Shown here: positions 6,096 to 12,616 of the stretch, piece after piece
Layout: every line of letters starts with the position of its first letter
Position numbering within the stretch: the first letter of the stretch is position 1
From: Ectothiorhodospiraceae bacterium
GTDB lineage: Bacteria > Pseudomonadota > Gammaproteobacteria > Thiohalomonadales > Thiohalomonadaceae
Direction: 5' to 3'
Assembly (NCBI GenBank): GCA_007125455.1
Contig: SLDE01000073.1
Coordinates: 1 to 13,157 of the forward strand
DNA: 13,157 nucleotides
The notes under the pieces: model-generated
What the model was told of the DNA's origin: nothing
The model's input: the letters and a program-made list of their open reading frames with translations, nothing else
The model's database searches: none
Position numbers and translations under genes: made by a program

Positions 6096-7214
6096 ATGGC
6101 ACGTAGAATGTCGATGGCGATGATGGCTGTGGTGGTGCTGATGACAGGGGGCTCGCCGCTCTCTGCCGCGCAGTCCACAGCGCTGGTTGAAATGGTACGC
6201 CAGCAGAGTGAGGTCTATCTGGGCGGGACGGTGATCCCCTCGCGTCAGGTGACTATCGCTGCACAGATGCCGGGTCGGGTGGACTTTCTCGCCGGGGCCG
6301 AGGGGGATGTGTTTGATGCCAACACCGCACTGGTGGCACTGGATGATGCCGAGCTGTTGGCGCAGCGCCGCGCCGCTCTGGCCCAGATGGGCAATGCCGA
6401 TGCCGTGCTGCGCAACGCTGGGGTGCAATTTAATCGTGAACTGGTCTCGCCCCAGTCCCGCAGCACGATGCCGGGCATGGCGATCCCCGGTATGTTCGAT
6501 AATATGTTCACCCGCAACTTCTCTGACATGATGGGGATGAACGACTCCGGCTTTGAGCGTCATGCGGATCTTTATTCCCGTAGCGCCGGGGTTGAGCAGG
6601 CGCGCAGCGCCTTTATGCAGGCCCGCTCTCAGTTGGAGGCCATCGACGCCAGGCTGCGCGACCAGGTGGGTTACGCCCCTTTCAGTGGTGTCATTGTCAA
6701 CAAAATGGTCGAGGTGGGGGATACGGTGCAACCGGGTCAGCCGCTGCTGGCCTTTGCCGATACCACCGCACTGCAGGTGCAGGTGGATGTTCCCGCCCGG
6801 CTGATGCCTGGCATGCAAGTGGGCATGGTACTGCCAGCCCGCTTGGATGTTCATGACCGTGCCGTGCATGCCCGAGTGGCGCAGATCTTCCCCATGGCCG
6901 ATCCGGTGCGCCACACCGTGACGGTGAAGCTGGATCTCACCCTTGATGCACCGGCGGCCCCCGGCATGTATGCCGAGGTATTCCTGCCCGATCCCCACAC
7001 GCCGATCACCAAGATCCCGGCGGTGCCTCGCAGCGCCCTGGTACAGCGTGGCAGCCTGCCCACCGTTTGCGTACGTCGCGATGATGGTTCTCGCGAGCTG
7101 CGCGTGGTACGCACCGGCAAGTCGGTGGATCAAGAGCGGGTGGCGATATTGGCCGGTTTGGAGGGGGGAGAGCAGGTCTTCGTGAATACCCCGCCAGGAC
7201 AGCAGTGTCGCTAG
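6096..7214 (+). CDS. RND efflux periplasmic adaptor (membrane fusion protein) with Met-rich insert
   Basis: Adaptor linking an inner-membrane RND permease to an outer-membrane channel. Start at ATG 6096 is favoured by the GGGGGA upstream and a signal sequence: MARRM, a hydrophobic stretch, then SPLSAAQ with likely cleavage near residue 25. The 372-residue product shows the usual order. First comes a lipoyl/barrel half (GGTVIPSRQVTIAAQMPGRV, about 43-62), then a helical hairpin (about 85-190), the second lipoyl half (YAPFSGVIVNKMVEVGDTV, about 193-211), a beta-barrel (about 225-300) and a membrane-proximal C-terminal domain. A striking insert at 125-148 of the hairpin holds seven Met (125, 128, 133, 137, 145, 146, 148). 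Met clusters can bind Cu(I)/Ag(I), as in CusB, but similar inserts may occur in relatives without metal roles. Mature Cys are C325 and C371. The permease gene begins 77 nt downstream. Confidence 0.9.
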   Translation: MARRMSMAMMAVVVLMTGGSPLSAAQSTALVEMVRQQSEVYLGGTVIPSRQVTIAAQMPGRVDFLAGAEGDVFDANTALVALDDAELLAQRRAALAQMGNADAVLRNAGVQFNRELVSPQSRSTMPGMAIPGMFDNMFTRNFSDMMGMNDSGFERHADLYSRSAGVEQARSAFMQARSQLEAIDARLRDQVGYAPFSGVIVNKMVEVGDTVQPGQPLLAFADTTALQVQVDVPARLMPGMQVGMVLPARLDVHDRAVHARVAQIFPMADPVRHTVTVKLDLTLDAPAAPGMYAEVFLPDPHTPITKIPAVPRSALVQRGSLPTVCVRRDDGSRELRVVRTGKSVDQERVAILAGLEGGEQVFVNTPPGQQCR

Positions 7215-7220
7215 CTTGCT

Positions 7221-7252
7221 GCGGGTGAGCGGCGAGTCGTTGACTCACCTGC
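7221..7252 (+). other. Hairpin between adaptor and permease genes
   Basis: GCGGGTGAG (7221-7229) pairs with CTCACCTGC (7244-7252) with one G-U pair and a 14-nt loop. TGTCGC (7206-7211) can also pair with GCGACA (7257-7262) to enclose it. It sits in the 77-nt spacer with no T-tract, so it is more likely to set mRNA processing or relative expression than to terminate. Confidence 0.4.
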
Positions 7253-7291
7253 GCCTGCGACATACCCATAAACAACAATAAGCCGAATGTC

Positions 7292-10200
7292 ATGACAGAT
7301 AAAGACGATTCAACTCAGGGGAAGGAAACAGTTACCACGGAAGAGAAGGAGTTGGGGCTGGCTGGCCGTATGACCAAGGCCTTCATTGATTCCCCCCTCT
7401 CGCCCTTGCTGTTTTTCGCCATGCTGGCGATGGGGATCCTCGGGCTGATCCTGACCCCACGTCAGGAAGACCCGCAGATCTCCGTGCCGATGGTGGATAT
7501 TTTCGTCGGCTATCCCGGTGCCTCTTCCGAGCAGGTGGCGCGCCTGGCCATCGATCCGCTGGAGCGGATTATGAGCGAGATCCCCGGCGTGAAGCATGTC
7601 TACTCGGTCTCGCGCCATGGCGAGGGGATGGTGACGGTGCAGTTTGAGGTGGGTGAGCTGGCGGGGCCCTCCATCGTCAAGGTGCACGACAAGATCCAGT
7701 CCCATCTGGATACCATCCCGCCCGGTGTCTCGATGCCGTTGGTGCGCCCCAAGGGGATCGACGATGTGCCGGTGGTGACCCTGAACCTCTGGTCAGAGAC
7801 CCTGGATGACGGGGTGTTGCGCACCCTCGGCCTCGACCTGTTACAGAACCTCAAGCAGATCCCCAATACCGGACAGGGCTTTATCGTCGGTGGCCGTGCC
7901 GAACAGGTGAAGGTGGAGGTGCTGCCTGAACGTCTGGCCGGCTTTGGTGTGACCCTGGACATGGTGGCCAACACCATTCGTACTGCCAATAGCGAGAAAA
8001 CCGCTGGGCATGCGGAGATGGGCGGGAAGCACTTTACCGTGCACACTGGCTCCTTCCTGCGCAGCGCCGAGGATGTGGAGCGCCTGGTGATCAGTACCAC
8101 CAATGGTAGCCCGATCTATGTGCGCGATGTGGCCCACGTGAGCCAGGCACTGGCAGATACCAACCAGATGGTGCAGTTTTACAGCGGCGCGGCCTATCCC
8201 ACCGAGGTGAGTGCCGATGGTTTGCCTTCCATTACCGTGGCAGTGGCCAAGAAGGAGGGCACCAATGGGGTGTCCGTAGCCAATGCCATCATCGAACGGG
8301 TAGAGTCGTTGCGCGGACGCCAGATCCCCGATAACGTCAATATCGACATCACCCGCAACTATGGCGAGACCGCCAACGACAAGGTCAATGAGCTGATCAT
8401 TAAGCTGTTCATTGCCACCGCCGCGGTCGGGGTGCTGGTGTTGTACTTCCTGGGTGGCCGACCGGCCATTGTGGTGCTGCTGGTGATCCCGGTGGTGATC
8501 CTGATGACGGTGTTCGCTGCCTGGGTGATGGGCTATACCATCGACCGGGTGAGCCTGTTCGCGCTGATCTTCTCCATCGGTATCCTGGTGGACGATGCCA
8601 TCGTGGTGGTGGAGAACATCTACCGGCGTTGGCTGCAAGATGGCAAGATAGATATCGCCACCGCCGTGGATGCGGTACGTGAGGTGGGTAATCCCACCAT
8701 CCTGGCGACCTTTACCGTGATCGCCGCGCTGCTGCCGATGGGGTTTGTCACCGGCATGATGGGCCCTTACATGCAGCCCATCCCGGCGCTGGGTTCGGTG
8801 GCGATGTTTGTCTCGCTGATCGCCGCCTTCATCTTTACCCCCTGGCTGGCGATGCGCCTGCGTCCGTCAATGGCATATTTGCACCGTGCCGAGGCCAAGG
8901 AGCACGCCAGCAACGAACGGCTGGAACGCACCTTCCGCAAGATCCTCTTGCCTATTATCGGCAATCGTCGCCTGGGCTGGATGGTGCTGCTGGGCATTAT
9001 CGCGCTGTTCTTCATTGCCTGTTCCTTCTTCTACTTCAAGTGGGTGACGGTGAAGATGCTGCCGCTGGACAACAAGCCGGAGTTCAGTGTGGTGATCGAC
9101 ATGCCCGAGGGTACCGCGCTGCCGGTGACCGCCAACCTGGCCCACAGCATGGCCGAGGTGGTGCGCAATATCGACGAAGTGGTAGCACTGCAAAGCTATG
9201 TCGGCACCGCCGCGCCGTTTGATTTCAACGGTATGGTGCGCCACTACTACCTGCGCCAGGATCCATGGCAGGCGGATCTGCACATCCAGTTGCTGCATAA
9301 ATCCGATCGCAAGCGCAGTAGTCACGAGATCGCCCTGCAGGCGCGCGAACTGCTCAAACCGTTGGCCGATAAAGCCGGGGCGCGCATCACCGTGGTCGAG
9401 ATGCCCCCCGGGCCGCCGGTGATGCAGGCGATGGTGGCCGAGATCTACGGCCCCGATGCCGACACCCGCCGTGCCGTGGCTGCCCACATGACTCAGGTAT
9501 TCGAACAGGCTGGTGGGGTGGCCGATGTGAATAACTACATGCAGGCCCCGCATGAGGTTCTGCGCTTTGAGGTGGATACCGAAAAGGCGGTGCGTCGTGG
9601 CGTCTCCGTGGATACCATCAACCGTAACCTGAGCATGGCGATGGGCGGCCATACTCTGGGCGATGTCAAACAGGGCACCGTGATGGAGCCTACCTTCATC
9701 GTGTTGCAGGCCCCGCTGGAGGTACGCTCATCCATCGAACGTATGCTCAACCTGCCTATCCCCACGGCCGACAACAATACCATTCCGCTGGTGGAGTTGG
9801 GGCGCTTCGTCAAGGCGCCGCAGGACCCGGTGATCTACCACAAGGATCTGCGTCCAGTGGAGTATGTGGTCGGGGAGGCCGTGGGCCGCTACGCTGCTCC
9901 CATCTACGGCATGTTCGAGGTAGAGGATCTGCTCGATGGTTATGTTACCCCAGACGGGGTGAAGCTCTCCGGCCACTACCTGGGGCCTCCCAAGGATGAT
10001 GGCCACTCCGCCTTCGAGTGGACCGGTGAGTGGACCGTAACCTATGAGACCTTCCGCGATATGGGCGCAGCCTTTGCGGTGGCGTTGATCCTGATCTATA
10101 TTCTGGTGGTATGGGAGTTTGGCAACTTCGTGGTGCCAGCGGTGATTATGGCACCGATCCCGCTTACCCTGATCGGTATCATCCCTGGCCACATGCTGCT

Positions 10201-11362
10201 GGGGGCAGAGTTTACCGCTACCTCAATGATCGGCTTTATCGCCTTGGCGGGGATCATCGTGCGCAACTCGATCCTGTTGGTGGACTTTTCTATCCGACAG
10301 GTGCAGCAAGGGGTGGATGTGCGCGATGCGGTGATCCTGGCCTGCAAGACCCGCACCCGTCCGATCGTCATCACTGCGCTGGCACTGGTGCTGGGTTCCT
10401 TTGTGATCCTGTTCGACCCCATCTTCCAGGGCATGGCGATCTCGCTGCTGTTCGGGGTTCTGGTCTCCACGCTGCTCACCCTGGTGGTGATCCCGTTGGG
10501 TTGCATCAGCGCCCGTAGCGTTTTTTGCCCCAATGACGATGGCAACGATTGTGGCAATGGCACCATGGCGCTGAGTAACGGTGGCAGCGTGGCTGGCCAT
10601 GATAGCGCACGTCCGTCCCGCCTGGGGGGCTTGTTGCTGAGCACAGCCAACCGGATCGGCGGCGTGATCAACACCACGCTGGATCGTCTCATTCACCTGC
10701 TGGTGGCGTGGGGCTATGCCTTGCTAGAAAAAGCCAAGACTCAGCCGGGTAGTGCGGAGGCGGGCCCGATAACGAAGGCCCCGGAATCTCGCGTGGATAC
10801 CGAAGCCAAGGCCGCCGCCGAAGCCAAGGCCGCTGCCGAGGCCAAGGCTGCCGCCGAGGTCAAGGCTGCCGCCGAGGCCAAGGCTGCCGCCGAGGCCAAG
10901 GCCGCCGTCGAGGCCAAGGCTGCCGCCGAGGCTAAGGCCGCCGCCGAGGCCAAGGCTGCCGCCGAGGCCAAGGCCGCTGCCGAGACCAAGAATGCCGCCG
11001 AGGCCAAGCCACAGAGCGAGAAGGCGCAGGGTGAAGCGGTGCCGACCGAGGATGCGGATAGCCGTCAGGGGGAAAGTGAAGGCCCTGCCGTCAAGGCGGC
11101 GCCGAAAAAGAAAGCCCCGGCACGTACCAAGAAGGCGGCCCCCGCCAAATCCAAGGCAGCGGTAAAGAAGAAGGCTGCACCACGCAACAAGACTGTGGTA
11201 AAAAAGAAGATGAGTCTAAAGGAGCCCGAGAGCCTGAGTGATGAGAGTGGCGATAGCGCTGCTGATCACTCGACGGTTGAGATCAAAAAGGGCCGTAGAA
11301 GCGATGGCTCTCGTCGCGGGATCCGTCTGAAGAGGCAGTTTGAGGATGACAGTGAACTCTAA
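7292..11362 (+). CDS. RND-family efflux permease (HAE-like) with long repeat/basic C-terminal tail
   Basis: Proton-driven inner-membrane exporter pairing with the adaptor upstream. The core (about 25-1075) has RND architecture: TM1 (about 36-54), a first periplasmic loop to about 365, TM2-6, a second loop (about 590-920) and TM8-12. TM4 has the proton-relay pair D434/D435 in GILVDDAIVVVENI, which points to HAE-type pumps rather than HME metal pumps, where the motif differs. In TM10 the usual Lys is Arg (R991 in GIIVRNSILLVDF). Typical members stop soon after TM12. This one continues for about 270 residues. A linker with a possible amphipathic helix (about 1110-1148) leads to eleven EAKAAA-type hexads (1171-1239), an acidic linker, a Lys/Ala/Pro-rich basic stretch (about 1268-1310) and an Arg/Asp-rich end. 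If the topology is standard the tail is cytoplasmic. Substrate unknown. The ribosome site is weak. No frameshift or fusion junction was seen, and codon use appears continuous. Confidence 0.92.
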   Translation: MTDKDDSTQGKETVTTEEKELGLAGRMTKAFIDSPLSPLLFFAMLAMGILGLILTPRQEDPQISVPMVDIFVGYPGASSEQVARLAIDPLERIMSEIPGVKHVYSVSRHGEGMVTVQFEVGELAGPSIVKVHDKIQSHLDTIPPGVSMPLVRPKGIDDVPVVTLNLWSETLDDGVLRTLGLDLLQNLKQIPNTGQGFIVGGRAEQVKVEVLPERLAGFGVTLDMVANTIRTANSEKTAGHAEMGGKHFTVHTGSFLRSAEDVERLVISTTNGSPIYVRDVAHVSQALADTNQMVQFYSGAAYPTEVSADGLPSITVAVAKKEGTNGVSVANAIIERVESLRGRQIPDNVNIDITRNYGETANDKVNELIIKLFIATAAVGVLVLYFLGGRPAIVVLLVIPVVILMTVFAAWVMGYTIDRVSLFALIFSIGILVDDAIVVVENIYRRWLQDGKIDIATAVDAVREVGNPTILATFTVIAALLPMGFVTGMMGPYMQPIPALGSVAMFVSLIAAFIFTPWLAMRLRPSMAYLHRAEAKEHASNERLERTFRKILLPIIGNRRLGWMVLLGIIALFFIACSFFYFKWVTVKMLPLDNKPEFSVVIDMPEGTALPVTANLAHSMAEVVRNIDEVVALQSYVGTAAPFDFNGMVRHYYLRQDPWQADLHIQLLHKSDRKRSSHEIALQARELLKPLADKAGARITVVEMPPGPPVMQAMVAEIYGPDADTRRAVAAHMTQVFEQAGGVADVNNYMQAPHEVLRFEVDTEKAVRRGVSVDTINRNLSMAMGGHTLGDVKQGTVMEPTFIVLQAPLEVRSSIERMLNLPIPTADNNTIPLVELGRFVKAPQDPVIYHKDLRPVEYVVGEAVGRYAAPIYGMFEVEDLLDGYVTPDGVKLSGHYLGPPKDDGHSAFEWTGEWTVTYETFRDMGAAFAVALILIYILVVWEFGNFVVPAVIMAPIPLTLIGIIPGHMLLGAEFTATSMIGFIALAGIIVRNSILLVDFSIRQVQQGVDVRDAVILACKTRTRPIVITALALVLGSFVILFDPIFQGMAISLLFGVLVSTLLTLVVIPLGCISARSVFCPNDDGNDCGNGTMALSNGGSVAGHDSARPSRLGGLLLSTANRIGGVINTTLDRLIHLLVAWGYALLEKAKTQPGSAEAGPITKAPESRVDTEAKAAAEAKAAAEAKAAAEVKAAAEAKAAAEAKAAVEAKAAAEAKAAAEAKAAAEAKAAAETKNAAEAKPQSEKAQGEAVPTEDADSRQGESEGPAVKAAPKKKAPARTKKAAPAKSKAAVKKKAAPRNKTVVKKKMSLKEPESLSDESGDSAADHSTVEIKKGRRSDGSRRGIRLKRQFEDDSEL
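10802..11008 (+). repeat. 18-bp tandem repeat encoding (EAKAAA)11 in the permease tail
   Basis: Eleven in-frame units of about 18 bp encode EAKAAA, with variants EVKAAA, EAKAAV and ETKNAA, plus a partial EAK. Lys to the next Glu is i/i+4, so consecutive hexads can salt-bridge along one helix. About 69 residues would make a helix of roughly 10 nm. Synonymous changes (GCC/GCT/GCA and GAG/GAA) interrupt identity between units, so it is not freshly amplified. Confidence 0.95.
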
Positions 11363-11900
11363 CAGTCTACCGGATTTGCGATGCACCTACCGCGACGGCG
11401 GGAAGCGCGTCTCTGGTCGCACTCCAGCCCGTCAGGCGGCTAGTCGAGCGCTATTGCCGAGCGGGCTAGCCCTAAGTCGGTTGCTGTTGGCCACCGTATT
11501 ACTTAGCTGGTCGACACTCACCGTGGCGCAAGAGCGCTTTTTTGGGGGGGCGCAGGGGGCGAGTGGTTTTGTACAGCCGGAACACTCTGGCAAGCAAACC
11601 TGGAATCCCTGGGGACAACTGGATCTGAAACAGATCCCGGAGGGTGAGCCGCGTTTTCCAGAACGCCAGCGCCAGAGCTATCAGCCCCAGGCCCATCCCC
11701 AATTTCCGCCGCCGCAGTCCTACCGTCAACCATACCAGGGCTATCAACCTCCGGGTTACCTTAACCCCTACCATTCGGGAGTCGCTCCGTTCTCACCGAT
11801 GGCCCCCTATGGCGAGTATCCCGGCATCCCTGGGCCCAGCCTCCCAGGCTATGGCGGACTGCCAGGAGGGGGCATGATGCCCTGGCCGCTCCCCTGGTGA
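11346..11900 (+). CDS. Secreted Pro/Tyr-rich low-complexity protein
   Basis: Not recognised as a known family. With ATG 11346 as start it overlaps the permease gene by 17 nt, and AGAGG (11331-11335) is an acceptable ribosome site. A TTG two codons upstream is possible. The 184-residue product has an unusually long polar N-region, then a hydrophobic core (about 43-60, SRLLLATVLLSWSTLTVA) and a likely signal-peptidase site before Q62. The true start may therefore be internal. The mature part begins QERFFGGAQGASGF and becomes Pro/Tyr/Gln/Gly-rich from about 100 (PQSYRQPYQGYQPPGYLNPY), ending in Gly/Pro and MMPWPLPW. The mature chain has no Cys and is probably disordered and extracytoplasmic. Overlap with the pump gene implies co-transcription, and the next gene encodes another Gly/Tyr-rich secreted protein. 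Confidence 0.75.
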   Translation: MTVNSNSLPDLRCTYRDGGKRVSGRTPARQAASRALLPSGLALSRLLLATVLLSWSTLTVAQERFFGGAQGASGFVQPEHSGKQTWNPWGQLDLKQIPEGEPRFPERQRQSYQPQAHPQFPPPQSYRQPYQGYQPPGYLNPYHSGVAPFSPMAPYGEYPGIPGPSLPGYGGLPGGGMMPWPLPW

Positions 11901-11918
11901 GCATGTTTTACACGCGGT

Positions 11919-11941
11919 ACGGATGACGGGGAGGCATCCGT
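11919..11941 (+). other. Hairpin in the 87-nt gap before the sulfur-globule-like gene
   Basis: ACGGATG (11919-11925) pairs perfectly with CATCCGT (11935-11941) around loop ACGGGGAGG. Only a short TTT run follows, so it could be a weak terminator or a leader hairpin. No clear sigma70 promoter was seen here, leaving open whether the next gene is read from the RND operon. Confidence 0.4.
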
Positions 11942-11987
11942 GCTGTTTGAGTATCCCTTCCCCAATAGTGAACAGGAGAGTCGAGAG

Positions 11988-12452
11988 ATGAATAAACTAG
12001 CAAAAGTATTTGCTGCTGCAGCACTCGTTGGCGCAGCCGCGCTGCCCTTCCAGAATGCCCAGGCCTGGGGGCCAGGTTGGGGTGGTCCAGGTTGGGGTGG
12101 TCCAGGTTGGGGTGGCCCAAGCTACGGTGGTCCAGCTTATGGCGGTAGCAACTGGGGGCCGTTCAGCAGTGATGGCACCGGTGATTTTGATATGAGCTTC
12201 AGCGGTCGCACCCGCGGCAGCGGCCAGGGTTCCGGTTATGGTCAGGGCTATGGCCACGGCTATGGTCACCCTGGCTACGGCCCGGGCTGGGGCGGATATG
12301 CACCTGGCTATTACGGTGGCCCCGGCTACTACGGTGCCCCAGGTTATGCGCCTGCACCGCGGCACTACGGTCCAGCACCGCACGCGCCAGCTTGGGGTGC
12401 GCCAGCACCTCAGCAACAGCAGCAACAGCAGCAACAGCAGCCCCAGCAGTAA
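11988..12452 (+). CDS. Secreted Gly/Tyr/Trp-rich protein, sulfur globule protein-like
   Basis: ATG 11988 is preceded by AGGAGAG with 7-nt spacing. The 154-residue product starts with a clear Sec signal (MNKLAKV, an Ala/Val/Leu core and NAQA, cleaved before W27). The mature chain is low complexity: PGWGG repeats (27-48), a conserved-looking core SSDGTGDFDMSFSGRTRGSG (61-80), then GYGQGYGHGYGHPGYG, GYYGGPGYY and Ala/Pro/His repeats, ending in Q10-P-Q2 (142-154). Periplasmic Gly/Tyr-rich proteins with this signal, a DFDMSFSGR-like core and GYG repeats are typical of the sulfur globule family, which coats stored sulfur in sulfur oxidisers. That assignment rests on memory of the family's look. Generic Gly-rich envelope proteins are the alternative. 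The glutamine tail is unusual. There is no Cys. Confidence 0.72.
   Translation: MNKLAKVFAAAALVGAAALPFQNAQAWGPGWGGPGWGGPGWGGPSYGGPAYGGSNWGPFSSDGTGDFDMSFSGRTRGSGQGSGYGQGYGHGYGHPGYGPGWGGYAPGYYGGPGYYGAPGYAPAPRHYGPAPHAPAWGAPAPQQQQQQQQQQPQQ
12072..12116 (+). repeat. Three 15-bp tandem repeats encoding PGWGG
   Basis: Three adjacent copies of CCAGGTTGGGGTGG plus T or C are nearly identical at DNA level, unlike the synonymous variation elsewhere in the gene. This suggests recent duplication and potential for slippage length change. Confidence 0.9.
12411..12440 (+). repeat. CAG/CAA repeat encoding ten glutamines
   Basis: Ten consecutive Gln codons are arranged as CAG-CAA-CAG three times plus CAG, then Pro-Gln-Gln-stop. 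It is a potentially length-variable tract at the C-terminus of the sulfur-globule-like protein. Confidence 0.95.
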
Positions 12453-12462
12453 GCCGGGGAAT

Positions 12463-12492
12463 TCTGGAACGGTCGATAACGACCGTTCCAGA
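12463..12492 (+). terminator. Strong 13-bp hairpin after the sulfur-globule-like gene
   Basis: TCTGGAACGGTCG (12463-12475) and its perfect complement (12480-12492) flank the loop ATAA, 10 nt after the stop codon. There is no T-tract directly downstream. It may be a 3' stabilising structure or a non-canonical terminator for an abundant mRNA. The following 124 nt to the next gene show no other feature except a T7 run at about 12556-12563. Confidence 0.65.
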
Positions 12493-12616
12493 GGCTATTC
12501 ATTTCAGTGTGCAGATCAAGGTGTGCACAGCGAAATGTACGCGTGGAGCCAAGAGGTTTTTTTACGCAGCGTTATCTGGACTAGGTGACGGGGCGAAATG
12601 ATAAAGGCAGGGCTTG

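Noticed and set aside
6057..7133. Long reverse-strand open frame opposite the adaptor gene
   Set aside because: It is rich in His/Gln/Arg, as expected for an antisense shadow, and has no recognisable domain. The plus strand has a complete adaptor with a signal peptide.
10741..11007. Reverse-strand Ala/Ser-rich open frame
   Set aside because: It is the complement of the EAKAAA repeat. A repetitive GC-rich codon pattern keeps other frames open.
10802..11008. Tandem repeats as a CRISPR array
   Set aside because: Units are contiguous 18-bp in-frame coding repeats without unique spacers.
12556..12563. T-run upstream of the ParA-like gene as a terminator
   Set aside because: No stable stem directly precedes it.
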